A stretch of 64,000 nt of DNA. It comes from Trujillonella humicola. GTDB taxonomy: Bacteria; Actinomycetota; Actinomycetes; Mycobacteriales; Geodermatophilaceae. The translations under genes were made by a program, and so were the position numbers. The notes beneath the pieces were generated by a model. It was not told where the DNA came from, made no database searches, and was given only the letters and a program-made list of their open reading frames with translations. Numbering within the stretch: the first letter of the stretch is position 1; each line of letters starts with the position of its first letter. Positions 31,725 through 41,250 of the stretch are shown one piece after another. The stretch covers positions 1 to 64,000 of the forward strand of contig NZ_JBJNRJ010000015.1 of assembly GCF_046233715.1 (NCBI RefSeq). The letters run 5' to 3'.

Positions 31725-34700
31725 TCACCCCAGGGCCTGCCGCGCCGCCGTCGTCCACCCGGCGTGGCCCAGGCGCTCGGCGAGCGCGATCGCCTGCCGC
31801 TGGTAGGCCGCGGCCGCGGCGTCGTCCCCCCGGTGGGCGGCGAGCCGCGCCAGCAGCGTCGCGGCCGGTCCGGTCGTCACCGAGGCGCTCTCGATGCCGC
31901 AGAGCGTGTCCGCGTGCGGCGCCAGGCCGGCCAGCGCCTCGGCGACCCGCTCGTCGTCGCCGAGGCCCAGCCCGACCAGGCCGCGGTGGTAGGCGAACAG
32001 CGGGCCGAAGGGGTCGCGGCCGTACCGCGGTCGCGGTGGCCCCACCTGCCGGGCCTCCTCGACCCGCCCGGCCACCACCAGCGCCGCGGCCCACATCTCG
32101 CGCAGGTCGTCCGGGGCGGCGGAGAACACCGCGGCCACCCGCTCGGGCAGGCCCGGGTCGGGGACACCGGCGGCCAGCGAGAGGCAGAAGGCGCCGATCA
32201 CCCGGAAGGACTCACCCACGTCGCGGTACCAGCCGGCGGCGACCAGTTCCTCGACGGCGTCGTCGTAGGCGGCCTGCGCCGGACCGGGCCGGTCGGCCAG
32301 CAGGTGCCGCAGCCCCCGGTAGCAGCGGGCGATGCCGAGCAGCAGCCGCAGGCCCTGCGCCTCGGCCAGACGTTCGGCCTCGGCCGCCTGCACGTCGGCG
32401 TCGGCGAAATCCATCCGCCCGCAGGCGTCCTGCAGCAGGACCAGCCGGGCGACGGTCTCGAACGCACCGAGCCCCGCACCGCGCGCCACCTGGAGCAGCT
32501 CGGCACCGATCGCGGCCCGCTCGCCTCCGTCGGAGTCCCGGTGGGTGTGGACGGCCCGCGCCGCGAGCGCGTGCGCGAGCGTGGTCGCGTCACCGGCCGC
32601 CCGGGCGATGCGCACCGCCTCGCGGGACGCCGCCGGGCCGCGTGGCTCGTGCCGCTCCTCGAACTCCGTCGCGAGCGCCGCGAGCAGCCGGGCCCGCAGC
32701 GGGTCGGTCGGCCCGAGGGCGGCGATCGTCGCCTCCAGTCGCGCGACGACGGCGTCGTCCACCGGGTCGACCCGGGCGTTCCAGAACGTCGGCACATCGG
32801 AGGAGAGCAGCACCCCGGCGACGTCGCCGGGGGCGGCGCCGGCGGGCAGTTCCGCCAGGGCCTCGGCGCGCAGGGCGCGAGCCGGTCCGCTCGCACCGGC
32901 CAGCGCGGTCGCCCGGGCCTGCGCCGCGAGCAGCCGGGACACCGCGGCCCGGTCTCCCGGCTGCGCGGACCGGGCCGCGGCGACGGCACGCTGCCACCAC
33001 AGCGCCGCATCGGCGTGGGCGAAGCGCCGCTCGGCGAGCCGGGCCGCCTCCTGGCACCACCGCAGTGCCGCCGCCGCGGCGCCCGGGCCGGCCGCCGCGG
33101 TGTGGTGGGCCAGCCCGGTGACGTCGTCCGGTCGCAGCCGTTCCAGGACCGCGGCCAGCCGCCCGTGCAGCCGGGTGCGGCGCAGCGAGGACAGGTCCTC
33201 GTACAACGTGTCGCGCACCAGCGCGTGCACGAAGCGCAGCCGGCCCGGGCCGGGCTCGACGAGCAGGCCGCTGACCACTGCGGTCTCCAGCGCGTCGACG
33301 GCGGCCTCCTCGTCACCCGACCCGCCTTCGGCGGCCGCCAGCAGCACGTCGGCATCGACGTCGCGGCCGCACACCGCCGCCAGCCGCAGCAGGGAGGCCG
33401 TCGTCCCGGGCAGCGCCCCCACCCGGTGGCGGACGACGTCGCGGACGGAGCTGGGCACCTCGGCCACGTCGGCGCCCGAGCCCACCAGCCGAAGCAGCTC
33501 CCGCACGTAGAAGGGGTTGCCGTCGGTGCGCGCGGCGATCGCGGCCCGGGTCGCCGCGTCGACCGGCGCCGTCGCCCAGCCGTCCACCAGCCGGTCGATG
33601 TCCGCGGCGTCGAGGCCGCGCAGCCGCAGCGGGAGCGGCGACCGGCGGGCCAGCGCGGCCAGGACCTCGGTCAGCCGTGCCGTCTCCTCGGCGCGGTGCC
33701 CGACGACGAGCAGGACCGGCGACGCGGCCAGCGCCGCCGCCAGGTCCACCAGCAGGGCCGCGGTCTCCTGGTCGGCGCGGTGCAGGTCGTCGACGACCAG
33801 CAGCAGCGGGGCGCCGGCGGCGACGCCGGCCAGCCAGCGCCCCACCGCCTGGTGCAGGCGGAAGCGGTTGCCCACGGCGTCGCCGTGGCCGCCCGTCCCC
33901 GGGGCGTCGGTGAGCAGAGGGGCCACGGACGCCGGGTCCTCCGGCGGGACGGCGACGGCCAGCGCGCCCAGCGCCTGCGTCCACGGCCAGGCCGGGGGAG
34001 CACCGTCGGTCTCCGGGCAGCGCACCGGGCAGACCTCCCAGCCCTCCGCGGCGAGCCGGCCGGTCAGCTCGTCGAGCAGCGCGGTCTTGCCGCTGCCGGC
34101 CTCGCCCGAGACGACGGCGACCCGCAGCGAGCCGCCGGCGGCCTCGGCGGCCGCCCGGTGCAGCGCCGTCCGCTCGGCGTCCCGGCCGACCAGCCCGCGC
34201 CCGCCGACCGGCCCGGGACCGGCAGCGTCGGCCGGCACGGCGACGGGCCCGGGCGAGGGGCGCGGCGCGCTGCGGCCGACCGGCGGGGCCGGGAGCCGGA
34301 CGGGGTCCAGGGAGGGGGCCTGCGACAGCACGTCGGCCTCCAGCGCGCGCAGCGCCGGCCCCGGGTCGGTGCCCAGGTCCTCGGCCAGCCGGTCGCGCGC
34401 CTCGCGCAGCGCGGCCAGCGCGTCGCCCTGCCGGCCGGCGCGGTACAGGCCCAGCGCGAGCAGCCGCCACCCCTCCTCGCGCAGCGGGTGCTCGGCGACG
34501 TGGGACCGCAGCAGCGGGACGGGATCCCGCCCGGCCGGTGCGGCGAGGGCGGCCGCGGCCCGGCGCTCCACGGCGATCAGCCGCAGCTCCTCCAGCCGGG
34601 CGGCCTCCGGCCTGGCCCACGGCTCGTCGGCGTAGTCGGCGTACGGCGGCCCCTGCCACAGGTCGAGGGCCGCGGTGTAGCGGTGCCGGGCGGTCTCCGG

Positions 34701-35072
34701 GTCGGTCCCGGCCAACCGGTCGCCCTCGTCGAGGAGCTGGACCGCCAGCGCGGCGTCGACGGCCTCGGGCGGGGGGCGCAGTGCGTAGCCGGGCGGGGAG
34801 GTCACGAGCACCTGGGCCGGAGTCCGGGGCGGACGGTCGGGCTCCAGCGCGCGGCGCAGGTGGCTGACGTGCGCCTGCAGCGCGCTCATGGCGCTCGGCG
34901 GGGTCGCGGCGTGCCACAGGTCGCCGATGAGGACCTCCACCGGCACCACCCGGCCGGAGGCGACGAGCAACCGCGCCAGCACCGAGCGTTGCCGCCAGCC
35001 GCCGAGTTCCAGCGGGATCCCGTCGAGGGTGGCGCTCACCGGACCGAGGACGCGGAAGGCGAGCTGACGCAT
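31725..35072 (-). CDS. BTAD/SARP-type transcriptional regulator with AAA ATPase and TPR-like C-terminus
   Basis: A 1115-residue regulator. The N-terminal OmpR-like winged helix (LAFRVLGPVSATLDGIPLEL; LIGDLWHAATPPSAMSALQA) is followed by a bacterial transcriptional activation domain (ALDLWQGPPYADYADEPWA; HPLREEGWRLLALGLYRAGR). A P-loop AAA domain near residues 310-560 has GEAGSGKTALLDEL and LLLVVDDLHRADQETAALL. The remaining half is helical repeats. Such AfsR/DnrI-like proteins activate secondary-metabolism or stress genes, but none is adjacent. ATG at 35072 (MRQLAFRVLG) is chosen since the winged helix begins there. Confidence 0.85.
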   Translation of the reverse strand: MRQLAFRVLGPVSATLDGIPLELGGWRQRSVLARLLVASGRVVPVEVLIGDLWHAATPPSAMSALQAHVSHLRRALEPDRPPRTPAQVLVTSPPGYALRPPPEAVDAALAVQLLDEGDRLAGTDPETARHRYTAALDLWQGPPYADYADEPWARPEAARLEELRLIAVERRAAAALAAPAGRDPVPLLRSHVAEHPLREEGWRLLALGLYRAGRQGDALAALREARDRLAEDLGTDPGPALRALEADVLSQAPSLDPVRLPAPPVGRSAPRPSPGPVAVPADAAGPGPVGGRGLVGRDAERTALHRAAAEAAGGSLRVAVVSGEAGSGKTALLDELTGRLAAEGWEVCPVRCPETDGAPPAWPWTQALGALAVAVPPEDPASVAPLLTDAPGTGGHGDAVGNRFRLHQAVGRWLAGVAAGAPLLLVVDDLHRADQETAALLVDLAAALAASPVLLVVGHRAEETARLTEVLAALARRSPLPLRLRGLDAADIDRLVDGWATAPVDAATRAAIAARTDGNPFYVRELLRLVGSGADVAEVPSSVRDVVRHRVGALPGTTASLLRLAAVCGRDVDADVLLAAAEGGSGDEEAAVDALETAVVSGLLVEPGPGRLRFVHALVRDTLYEDLSSLRRTRLHGRLAAVLERLRPDDVTGLAHHTAAAGPGAAAAALRWCQEAARLAERRFAHADAALWWQRAVAAARSAQPGDRAAVSRLLAAQARATALAGASGPARALRAEALAELPAGAAPGDVAGVLLSSDVPTFWNARVDPVDDAVVARLEATIAALGPTDPLRARLLAALATEFEERHEPRGPAASREAVRIARAAGDATTLAHALAARAVHTHRDSDGGERAAIGAELLQVARGAGLGAFETVARLVLLQDACGRMDFADADVQAAEAERLAEAQGLRLLLGIARCYRGLRHLLADRPGPAQAAYDDAVEELVAAGWYRDVGESFRVIGAFCLSLAAGVPDPGLPERVAAVFSAAPDDLREMWAAALVVAGRVEEARQVGPPRPRYGRDPFGPLFAYHRGLVGLGLGDDERVAEALAGLAPHADTLCGIESASVTTGPAATLLARLAAHRGDDAAAAAYQRQAIALAERLGHAGWTTAARQALG

Positions 35073-35409
35073 GGCGGCCCGAGCATAGGTCGCCGTGCGC
35101 TTGGTCACCCTGCGCACCCGGGGTGTTCCCGGACGTGCAGGTCACGTCCCCCGTCCGGGTGCGGAGGCGCGCCGGCAGCGTTATCCGACCGTGACCGATG
35201 GGGTGGGAGTGACGTAGCGTCTCCCGCGGCCTCGCCGGGCCCAGCTCCCCACACCACGGGGACCTCGGCGGGCCCCGCTGATCCTGCCGGCAGCCTGCCG
35301 GGAGGGCCGGGACCTGCCGTCCCGGGGTCACGCGCGCACGGGGACACCGGCGCGCGGGTGGGACGACGTCCCGCGGACCTGGCGGACCGGAGAACGGAGA
35401 GCCGCCGTC
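35073..35409. other. Divergent intergenic region, no gene seen
   Basis: About 337 bp between the divergent BTAD regulator and M23 peptidase genes. A c-di-AMP riboswitch, often found before actinobacterial peptidoglycan hydrolases, was looked for; its conserved core was not found. The stretch near 35305-35400 has several GC-rich inverted segments, but nothing definable. Confidence 0.4.
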
Positions 35410-36651
35410 TTGGCGACCCTGCACCGCCCGCACCACCCGTCCGCGCGCCCCTCGCTCTCGGCGATGCGCAGGCTGCGCGCCGCCGTGGTGGCCGGGGCCG
35501 CGGCCGCCGTCCTGGTCGCCGCCTCGTCGGCGCCGGCCGGCGCCGCACCGGCCGACGAGCTCGACGACGCCCGCGCGGCGCAGGCCGCGGTGGCCGCCGA
35601 GGTGGAGGCCGTCTCCGGGGAGGTGCGGGCCGCCGAGGAGCAGCTGCAGCGGATGACCGTCGAGTCCGAGGCCGCCGCGGACGCCGCGCTCGTGGCCCGG
35701 GCGGCACTGGCGTCCGCGCAGGCCGCCGCCGACGAGGCCGCCGCCCGGCTCGCCGCGGCGCAGGCCGCCGTCGCCGAGGCGGAGGACGAGGTCGCCGACG
35801 TCGGCCGCGAGGCCTACATGGGTGCCGCGGACGTGTACGGCGGGGCCGCGGTGCTCCTGGGCTCCGACAGCCCGGAGGAGCTGCTGCAGCGGGCCGCGAC
35901 CCTGGAGCTGCTGGGGGACCAGCGCGCCGCCGTCCTGCAGCAGCACGAGGCGACCGAGCTCGAGGTCGCCCGCGCCGACGCCGAGGCGCGCGCCGCGGTC
36001 ACCGAGCGCGACCGGGCCCGGCAGGCCGCCGACGAGACCGCGGCCGCCGCCGAGCGGCACCTCGTCGGCGCGCAGGCCGAGTTCGACGCGCTCGGCGCGC
36101 GCAAGGCCGAGCTGGACGCCCGGCTGCGCGACGCCCAGGTCGAGCTGCTCCGGCTGCAGGGCGCCGCGGACGCCGAGGCGGCCTACGCGGCCCGGGCCGC
36201 GGCCGCGGAGCAGGCCGCGGAGCAGGCCGGCACGCTGGCGGTCACCAGCGGTGCGGTCGCGCCGACGAACGGCCGGGTCACCTCCTGCTACGGGGCCCGC
36301 TGGGGGACCATGCACCAGGGCGTCGACATCGCCGCGCCGATCGGCACGCCCGTCTACGCCCCCGAGGGCGGCGTCGTGCTGCAGGCCGGACCGGCCAGCG
36401 GCTTCGGGCTGGCCGTCTACGTCCAGCACGGCGACGGCTCGATCACCCTCTACGGGCACGTCAACCGGTTCTTCGTCTCCGCCGGGGAGGTCGTGTCGGC
36501 CGGCCAGCAGATCGCCGAGGTCGGCAACCGCGGGCAGTCGACCGGCCCGCACCTGCACTTCGAGGTGCACCAGGGCGGGCTCTACGCCAGCCGGGTCAAC
36601 CCGATGCCGTGGCTGGCGGCGCACGGCATCTCCCTGGGCGGCGCCTGCTAG
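35410..36651 (+). CDS. Secreted M23 peptidase with coiled-coil domain
   Basis: A 413-residue exported cell-wall hydrolase. The N-terminal signal peptide (LRAAVVAGAAAAVLVAASSA, cleaved near AGAAPA) is followed by a long Ala/Glu coiled coil (residues ~45-270) like that of RipA/EnvC-type proteins. The C-terminal LytM domain has MHQGVDIAAPIGTPVYAPEGG (metal-binding His and Asp) and GPHLHFEVHQGG (the HxH catalytic pair), so it should be an active endopeptidase. The first codon at 35410 is TTG; an in-frame ATG at 35464 (MRRLRAAVV) is the other choice and fits the signal peptide well. Confidence 0.88.
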   Translation: MATLHRPHHPSARPSLSAMRRLRAAVVAGAAAAVLVAASSAPAGAAPADELDDARAAQAAVAAEVEAVSGEVRAAEEQLQRMTVESEAAADAALVARAALASAQAAADEAAARLAAAQAAVAEAEDEVADVGREAYMGAADVYGGAAVLLGSDSPEELLQRAATLELLGDQRAAVLQQHEATELEVARADAEARAAVTERDRARQAADETAAAAERHLVGAQAEFDALGARKAELDARLRDAQVELLRLQGAADAEAAYAARAAAAEQAAEQAGTLAVTSGAVAPTNGRVTSCYGARWGTMHQGVDIAAPIGTPVYAPEGGVVLQAGPASGFGLAVYVQHGDGSITLYGHVNRFFVSAGEVVSAGQQIAEVGNRGQSTGPHLHFEVHQGGLYASRVNPMPWLAAHGISLGGAC

Positions 36652-36664
36652 CCGTACGGCTAGC
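36647..36664. terminator. 18-bp perfect palindrome containing both stop codons
   Basis: GCTAGCCGTACGGCTAGC is a perfect palindrome spanning the TAG stop of the M23 gene and the TAG stop of the convergent gene. It can fold as a short hairpin in either transcript. It may help termination, although the stem is short. Confidence 0.35.
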
Positions 36665-37568
36665 GGCCGCGCAGCCGCCCGAGCAGGCCGCCGGCGCCGC
36701 CGAGGGTCCGGGCGGCCAGGGCGAGGATCGGCCCACCGGGGATGCCCGGCGCGGCCGACACGATCGGCGCCAGCCGCAGCAGCCCGCCGACGTCGTGCAC
36801 CCGCAGCCGGCGGCGGGCCAGCGCGGTCACCGGGTTGACCCGGCCGGAGGCGGCCTCCAGCAGCAGGTCGGCCGGTGCCTCCACCGCCGTTCCGGACGCA
36901 CCGCCGGCGGGCACCCGGCGCACGCTCCAGCCGGCCTCGTCCGCGGCCAGGCACCAGCCGCCGTCCGGGGTCTGCAGGGTGACGCCGCCGGTGATCCTGC
37001 AGGCCGCGGCCAGCGCCCCGGTCACGTCCGCGAGGGCCGCGATGCCCGACTGCAGCACGTCGCCCGGAACGGGCGGGGCGCCCAGCGGTACCAGGTCCAG
37101 CCCGTGGACGGCCAGCTCGTAGGCCTGTCCCAGCACCACCGACAGCAATGGCAGCCTGCCGACGGTGGACACCGCCGGGGCGGTGTCGAGCCCGGCCGGC
37201 TCCTCGGCGAGGTAGCGGGCGGTGGCTTCACGGTTGCGGTGCAGCGCGGCCAGGACCTCGTCCCGGGACGCGCTGCGGTGCGCGGCGGTGACCCGGGCGT
37301 TGGTGGCGTCGACGTCCGGTGGCTGCCCGGTCCCGCCGGCGCGGGCCGACGCGATCAGGTCGGCCAGGGCCGCGTGGTCCTCCCAGCAGCCCAGGTGCAC
37401 GCACACCTCCTGGGCCCGCCAGCCCGGCAGCCGGGTGCGCCGGTCGAGGTCGACCGCCTCGGCCTGCCCGATGAAGGTGTCCCAGGCCCGGAGGACCATG
37501 CCGCCGATCTCGTCGCGGCCGGCGTCGGCCATGCCGTGCCCCGTCGTCGGGGAGTCGCGTCGCGCCAT
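36660..37568 (-). CDS. Mycothiol-dependent maleylpyruvate isomerase-like / DinB-fold protein
   Basis: A 302-residue protein. The N-terminal DinB-like bundle (WDTFIGQAEAVDLDRRTRLP; EVCVHLGCWEDHAAL) carries the His residues that bind metal in the MDMPI N-terminal family. The C-terminal part resembles the SCP2-like half (CRITGGVTLQTPDGGWCLAA; ADLLLEAASGRVNPVTALA). A thiol-dependent transferase or isomerase on small molecules is likely, substrate unknown. ATG at 37568 is used; ATG at 37532 (MADAGRDEIGG) is a close alternative. Ends inside the palindrome shared with the M23 gene. Confidence 0.75.
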   Translation of the reverse strand: MARRDSPTTGHGMADAGRDEIGGMVLRAWDTFIGQAEAVDLDRRTRLPGWRAQEVCVHLGCWEDHAALADLIASARAGGTGQPPDVDATNARVTAAHRSASRDEVLAALHRNREATARYLAEEPAGLDTAPAVSTVGRLPLLSVVLGQAYELAVHGLDLVPLGAPPVPGDVLQSGIAALADVTGALAAACRITGGVTLQTPDGGWCLAADEAGWSVRRVPAGGASGTAVEAPADLLLEAASGRVNPVTALARRRLRVHDVGGLLRLAPIVSAAPGIPGGPILALAARTLGGAGGLLGRLRGR

Positions 37569-37673
37569 GCCGGCCGGGTACCCGTGCGGTCCGCCGGCCA
37601 GGCGTGGCGTCGCTCTCCTCCCGGCGGGGGAGGCGCCGTCAAGGCGGTGCCCGCCGCCGCCGACAGCGTTGGG

Positions 37674-38827
37674 GTGACTCCACCGACGGGGCGACGGCGC
37701 CGGGCGGCCGATGCCCCGCCCCGTGTCCTGGCACGGCTGGCCGAGTCCACCCGTCGCCGGCTGTACCGGCCGCTGGCCGAGGACGACGACCGGGTCGCCT
37801 ACTGGGTGCACCACGTGCGCCTGGGCGTGCTGCTGACCGAGGTCGCCGCGGTCGCCTCCCTGGCCCACGGGGTGCTGACCCCCACGGCCGGGCACCTGCA
37901 CCCCGCGCTCCTCGGCGCCTCGGCCCTGGCGATCGCCGGCGCCCCGCTGCTGCTCCTGCTGCCGCTGGCCGCGATGATGCGCGACGCCCGGGGGCCGGCG
38001 CTGTTCTACGCCTGGAGTGCCGGGACGACCGTGCTCGTCGTCATCGGCACCCGCGTGGACGGCGGCGCCGACAGCCCGCTGATCTGCCTGCTCTTCCTGA
38101 CGCTCGGCTTCGTGTCCGCCGCCTTCCAGCCCGCCGGCGTGGTGTGGATGGGCGGCTTCATGGTCGCGTCCTACCTCGTGGTCGACGTCCTGCCCGAACC
38201 GCGGACCGCCGGGCTCTTCGTCGCCGTCGTCATGGCGGCCTTCACGATGCTGTGGGCGCTGTCGTCGGCCAACGTGTGGGAGTCCTACGACCGCCAGATG
38301 CTGCTGCTGCGCACCCACGAGACCCTGGCGGCCACCGACCCCCTGACCGGCTGCCTCAACCGGCGGGCCTTCCTCGACCGGCTGCACGCCGCCATGGGGG
38401 GTCCCGCGGGGCGCACCGTCGTGTTCCTGGTGGACCTCGACGGCTTCAAGGCCGTGAACGACCGGGACGGGCACGCGCGGCCGGCGGCGCGGTCCTGCGT
38501 GCGGTGACCGGCGCGCTGGGCGCCGCGGTGCGGGAGACCGACACGGTGGCGCGGCTCGGTGGCGACGAGTTCGCCGTCCTCGCCACCGTCACCGAGCCCG
38601 AGGACGCCGACACGCTGGCCGAGCGGATCCGGAAGGGCGTCGCCCTGGCCGGGGCCGCCGCCGGGGTGACCGCGAGCGTCGGGCTGACCCCGGTCAGGCC
38701 CGGGGACGACGACCACGAGGTGCTGCTGCGGGCCGACCAGGCGATGTACCGCGCCAAGTCGGCAGGCGGGGACCGGGTCGGTGGCGGCTCGTCCTCCTCT
38801 GCCTCCTCGGTCGATCACGCAGTGTGA
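37674..38827 (+). pseudogene. Diguanylate cyclase (GGDEF) gene with a +2 frameshift
   Basis: From GTG 37674 one frame encodes six hydrophobic helices (residues ~40-210), then THETLAATDPLTGCLNRRAF and VVFLVDLDGFKAVNDRDGHA, the first half of a GGDEF domain, and then runs into a stop at 38507. The second half, AVLRAVTGALGAAVRETDTV with RLGGDEFAVLA and LRADQAMYRAKS, continues in another frame to 38827. Removing one GC from CACGCGCGGCCGGC (38473-38486) restores HAAGGAVLRAV. So the gene is broken by a GC dinucleotide duplication, or the base call is wrong. The active-site GGDEF is intact in the second part. Confidence 0.8.
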
Positions 38828-39148
38828 TCACGCTGGACGCACGGATCACTCGGCGTGTCGTCATCGCGACCCGCCGTAGGACTGGCACCGTGACCGTGTC
38901 GCACGCAGCGCAGACCCTGTGGACGGTCGCGCCGCAGCCGTGGTATGGCCGCTGACCTGCGAGGAGTGCTCCACTCCGTCACGAACAGTCACATGTGACG
39001 CATCCGCCCCATCCGGGCTGGCGCGACCTGGGGACCATCGTGCACACTGTTCGGGAGGCCCTGAGTCTCCGCTCGCTGAACACAGCCTGTCACCGAATCG
39101 ATCGTCCGTTGGGGAAGACGAGACCGATCGAGTCGATGGAGGTACCCC
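38828..39148. other. Intergenic region with palindromes upstream of the DUF3145 gene
   Basis: About 320 bp without a gene. It contains the perfect 12-bp palindrome GTCACATGTGAC (38988-38999), of the kind bound by CRP/FNR-type regulators, and GATCAC...GTGATC arms at 38813-38829 overlapping the GGDEF stop. Either may control the downstream gene. Confidence 0.4.
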
Positions 39149-39649
39149 GTGCAGCGACGGTCTACCCAGGGTGTCGTCTTCGTGCACGCGTGCCCGAAGG
39201 CGCTGTGCCAGCACGTCGAGTGGGCGCTCGAGCGCGTCATCGGCGCGCCGGTCTCCCTGTCGTGGGCCGACCAGCCCGCGGCGCACGGTTCCTACCGTGC
39301 CGAGGTGGCCTGGACCGGTTCCCCCGGGACGGGCGCCAAGCTGGTCGCCGCGCTGCGCGCGTGGCCGATGCTGCGCTTCGAGGTGACCGAGGAAGCCAGT
39401 CACGGCAACGACGGCGAGCGCATGTCCTACGTGCCCGGGCACGGGGTCTTCCGCGCGCCGACGAGCGCCAACGGCGACCTCATCGTCACCGAGCAGCAGT
39501 TGCGGCACCTCGCGGCGACGGCCACCTCCGCCGAGGCGTTCCGGCACGGCGTGGACCAGCTCCTGGGCGCGGCCTGGGATGCCGACCTCGAGGTCTACCG
39601 CCACGCCGGTGACGGCAGCCCCATCACCTGGCTGCACCAGGTGGTCTGA
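39149..39649 (+). CDS. DUF3145 family protein
   Basis: A 166-residue protein typical of actinobacteria. It has the N-terminal VVFVHACPKALCQHVEWALERV, then LSWADQPAAHGSYRAEVAWTG, and an end with ITWLHQVV, close to the full family length. The GTG start at 39149 follows a GGAGG ribosome site. Function unknown. In actinobacterial genomes it lies beside the type II fatty acid synthase genes, as here where it converges on accD with a strong hairpin between, which suggests a role near lipid or cell-wall metabolism. Confidence 0.85.
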   Translation: MQRRSTQGVVFVHACPKALCQHVEWALERVIGAPVSLSWADQPAAHGSYRAEVAWTGSPGTGAKLVAALRAWPMLRFEVTEEASHGNDGERMSYVPGHGVFRAPTSANGDLIVTEQQLRHLAATATSAEAFRHGVDQLLGAAWDADLEVYRHAGDGSPITWLHQVV

Positions 39650-39736
39650 GCGGCGGCCGCCCGGAGCCGGGGCCCGGGCGGGTCACGATCCGGTCGCGAG
39701 GGGCTGAGGGCAGCGGCCCCGCCGTCGTAGGCTCGT

Positions 39737-39785
39737 AGCAGACCGTCCGGGCGTCGTCGGGGAAGCGACGCCCGGACGGTCTGCT
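39737..39785. terminator. 20-bp perfect hairpin between DUF3145 and accD
   Basis: AGCAGACCGTCCGGGCGTCG (39737-39756) pairs perfectly with 39766-39785 around a 9-nt loop. It lies between convergent genes, so it can stop transcription from both sides. Confidence 0.8.
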
Positions 39786-39798
39786 GCGTTTCCGCGCG

Positions 39799-41211
39799 CT
39801 ACAGCGGGATGTTGCCGTGGGCGCCGCGGCCGGGCCGGGCCTCGGCCAGCGCGCGCACCAGCCGCCGGCGGGTGTGGGCGGGCTCGACGACCTCGTCCAC
39901 GACGCCGATCTCCAGCGCCCGGGCGACCCCGCCGGCGATCCGCTCGTGCTCGGCGGCCAGCTCGGCGTGCAGCGCCTCCCGCTCGGCGGGCGGCACGGCG
40001 GCCAGCTTCTTGCGGTGCAGGATGCCGACGGCGGCCTTGGCCCCCATCACCGCGACCTCCGCGCCGGGCCACGCGAACACCGTCGTCGCCCCCAGCGAGC
40101 GGGAGTTCATCGCGATGTAGGCGCCGCCGTAGGACTTGCGGGTCACCAGGGTCACCCGGGGGACGACGGCCTCGGCGAAGGCGTGCAGCAGCTTGGCGCC
40201 GCGACGCACGACGCCGTCCCACTCCTGCCCGACCCCGGGCAGGTAGCCGGGCACGTCGACCAGGACCACCAGCGGCACGCCGAAGGCGTCGCACATCCGC
40301 ACGAAGCGGGCTGCCTTCTCCGCCGAGGCCGAGTCCAGGCAGCCGCCCAGTCGCAGCGGGTTGTTGGCGATGACGCCGACGGTGCGCCCGGCCAGCCGGC
40401 CCAGCACGGTCACCACGTTCGGTGCCCAGCGCGGGTGCAGTTCCAGCCCCGGCTCGTCCAGCACCGCGGAGATCAGCGGCTTGACGTCGTAGGCGCGCTG
40501 CCTCTGCTCGGGGAGGAAGGCCGCCAGGTCGACCTCCGGCTCGTCCTCGGCGGGGGCGAACGTGCCCTGCCGGGCCAGCAGGTCCACGGCCTGGCGCGCG
40601 GTGGCCAGCGCGGCCGGCTCGGTGTCGGTGACCACGTGGACGACGCCGCTGCGCCGGCCGTGGGTGTCGGGTCCGCCGAGCGTCTCCTGGTCGACGTCCT
40701 CGCCGGTGACCGACCGGACGACGTCCGGGCCGGTCACGAACACCCGCCCGGCCGGGCCCATGACCACCAGGTCGGTGAGCGCGGGGCCGTACGCGGCACC
40801 GCCGGCGGCCGGTCCGAGGACCACCGAGATCTGCGGGATGCGCCCGGAGGCCCGCACCATCGCGGCGAAGACCTCGCCCACCGCGTGCAGCGCGGTCACC
40901 CCCTCGGCGAGGCGGGCGCCGCCGGAGTGCCAGATGCCGACGACCGGCACCCGCTCGCGCAGGGCGGTGTCGATCGCGTCGACGATGTGCCGGCACCCGT
41001 CCAGCCCCATCGCCCCGCCCATCACCGTGGCATCGGTGCAGAAGGCGATGGCCGGGCTGCCGGCCACGGTGCCGCGGGCGGCCATCGCGCCGGAGGTGTC
41101 GCGGGCGGCCAGCAGGGCCATCGACCCCTCGTCGAAGAACCGGGCCAGCCGGTCCTGCGGGTCGCGCGGATCGGGGACGGTCAGGGCGGGAGCGGCGGAG
41201 AGCGTCGTCAC
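39799..41211 (-). CDS. accD: Acyl-CoA carboxylase carboxyltransferase beta subunit
   Basis: A 470-residue carboxyltransferase. Two crotonase-like halves are visible: GAMAARGTVAGSPAIAFCTD with GIWHSGGARLAEGVTALHAVG and VLGPAAGGAAYGPAL in the N-half; ANNPLRLGGCLDSASAEKAA, LVDVPGYLPGVGQEWDG and TLVTRKSYGGAYIAMNSRSL in the C-half. With a biotinylated alpha subunit encoded elsewhere, it makes malonyl-CoA (or methylmalonyl-CoA) for the synthase genes upstream. Last gene of the fabD-fabH-acpP-fabF-accD operon. ATG at 41211 is near the fabF stop (39-bp gap). The position parallels AccD6 in mycobacteria. Confidence 0.9.
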   Translation of the reverse strand: MTTLSAAPALTVPDPRDPQDRLARFFDEGSMALLAARDTSGAMAARGTVAGSPAIAFCTDATVMGGAMGLDGCRHIVDAIDTALRERVPVVGIWHSGGARLAEGVTALHAVGEVFAAMVRASGRIPQISVVLGPAAGGAAYGPALTDLVVMGPAGRVFVTGPDVVRSVTGEDVDQETLGGPDTHGRRSGVVHVVTDTEPAALATARQAVDLLARQGTFAPAEDEPEVDLAAFLPEQRQRAYDVKPLISAVLDEPGLELHPRWAPNVVTVLGRLAGRTVGVIANNPLRLGGCLDSASAEKAARFVRMCDAFGVPLVVLVDVPGYLPGVGQEWDGVVRRGAKLLHAFAEAVVPRVTLVTRKSYGGAYIAMNSRSLGATTVFAWPGAEVAVMGAKAAVGILHRKKLAAVPPAEREALHAELAAEHERIAGGVARALEIGVVDEVVEPAHTRRRLVRALAEARPGRGAHGNIPL

Positions 41212-41250
41212 GGGGTCCCCTCAGGAGGCTTCGTTCGAGCGGGTCCTTGT

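Noticed and set aside
35073..35409. c-di-AMP (ydaO-type) riboswitch before the M23 peptidase
   Set aside because: Such switches are common before actinobacterial wall hydrolases, but the conserved core blocks could not be found here.
31764..38507. A plus-strand open frame of 2247 codons across the BTAD regulator and into the GGDEF gene
   Set aside because: It is the antisense of the real minus-strand regulator in GC-rich DNA. Only its last part (from 37674) codes, as the first half of the GGDEF gene.
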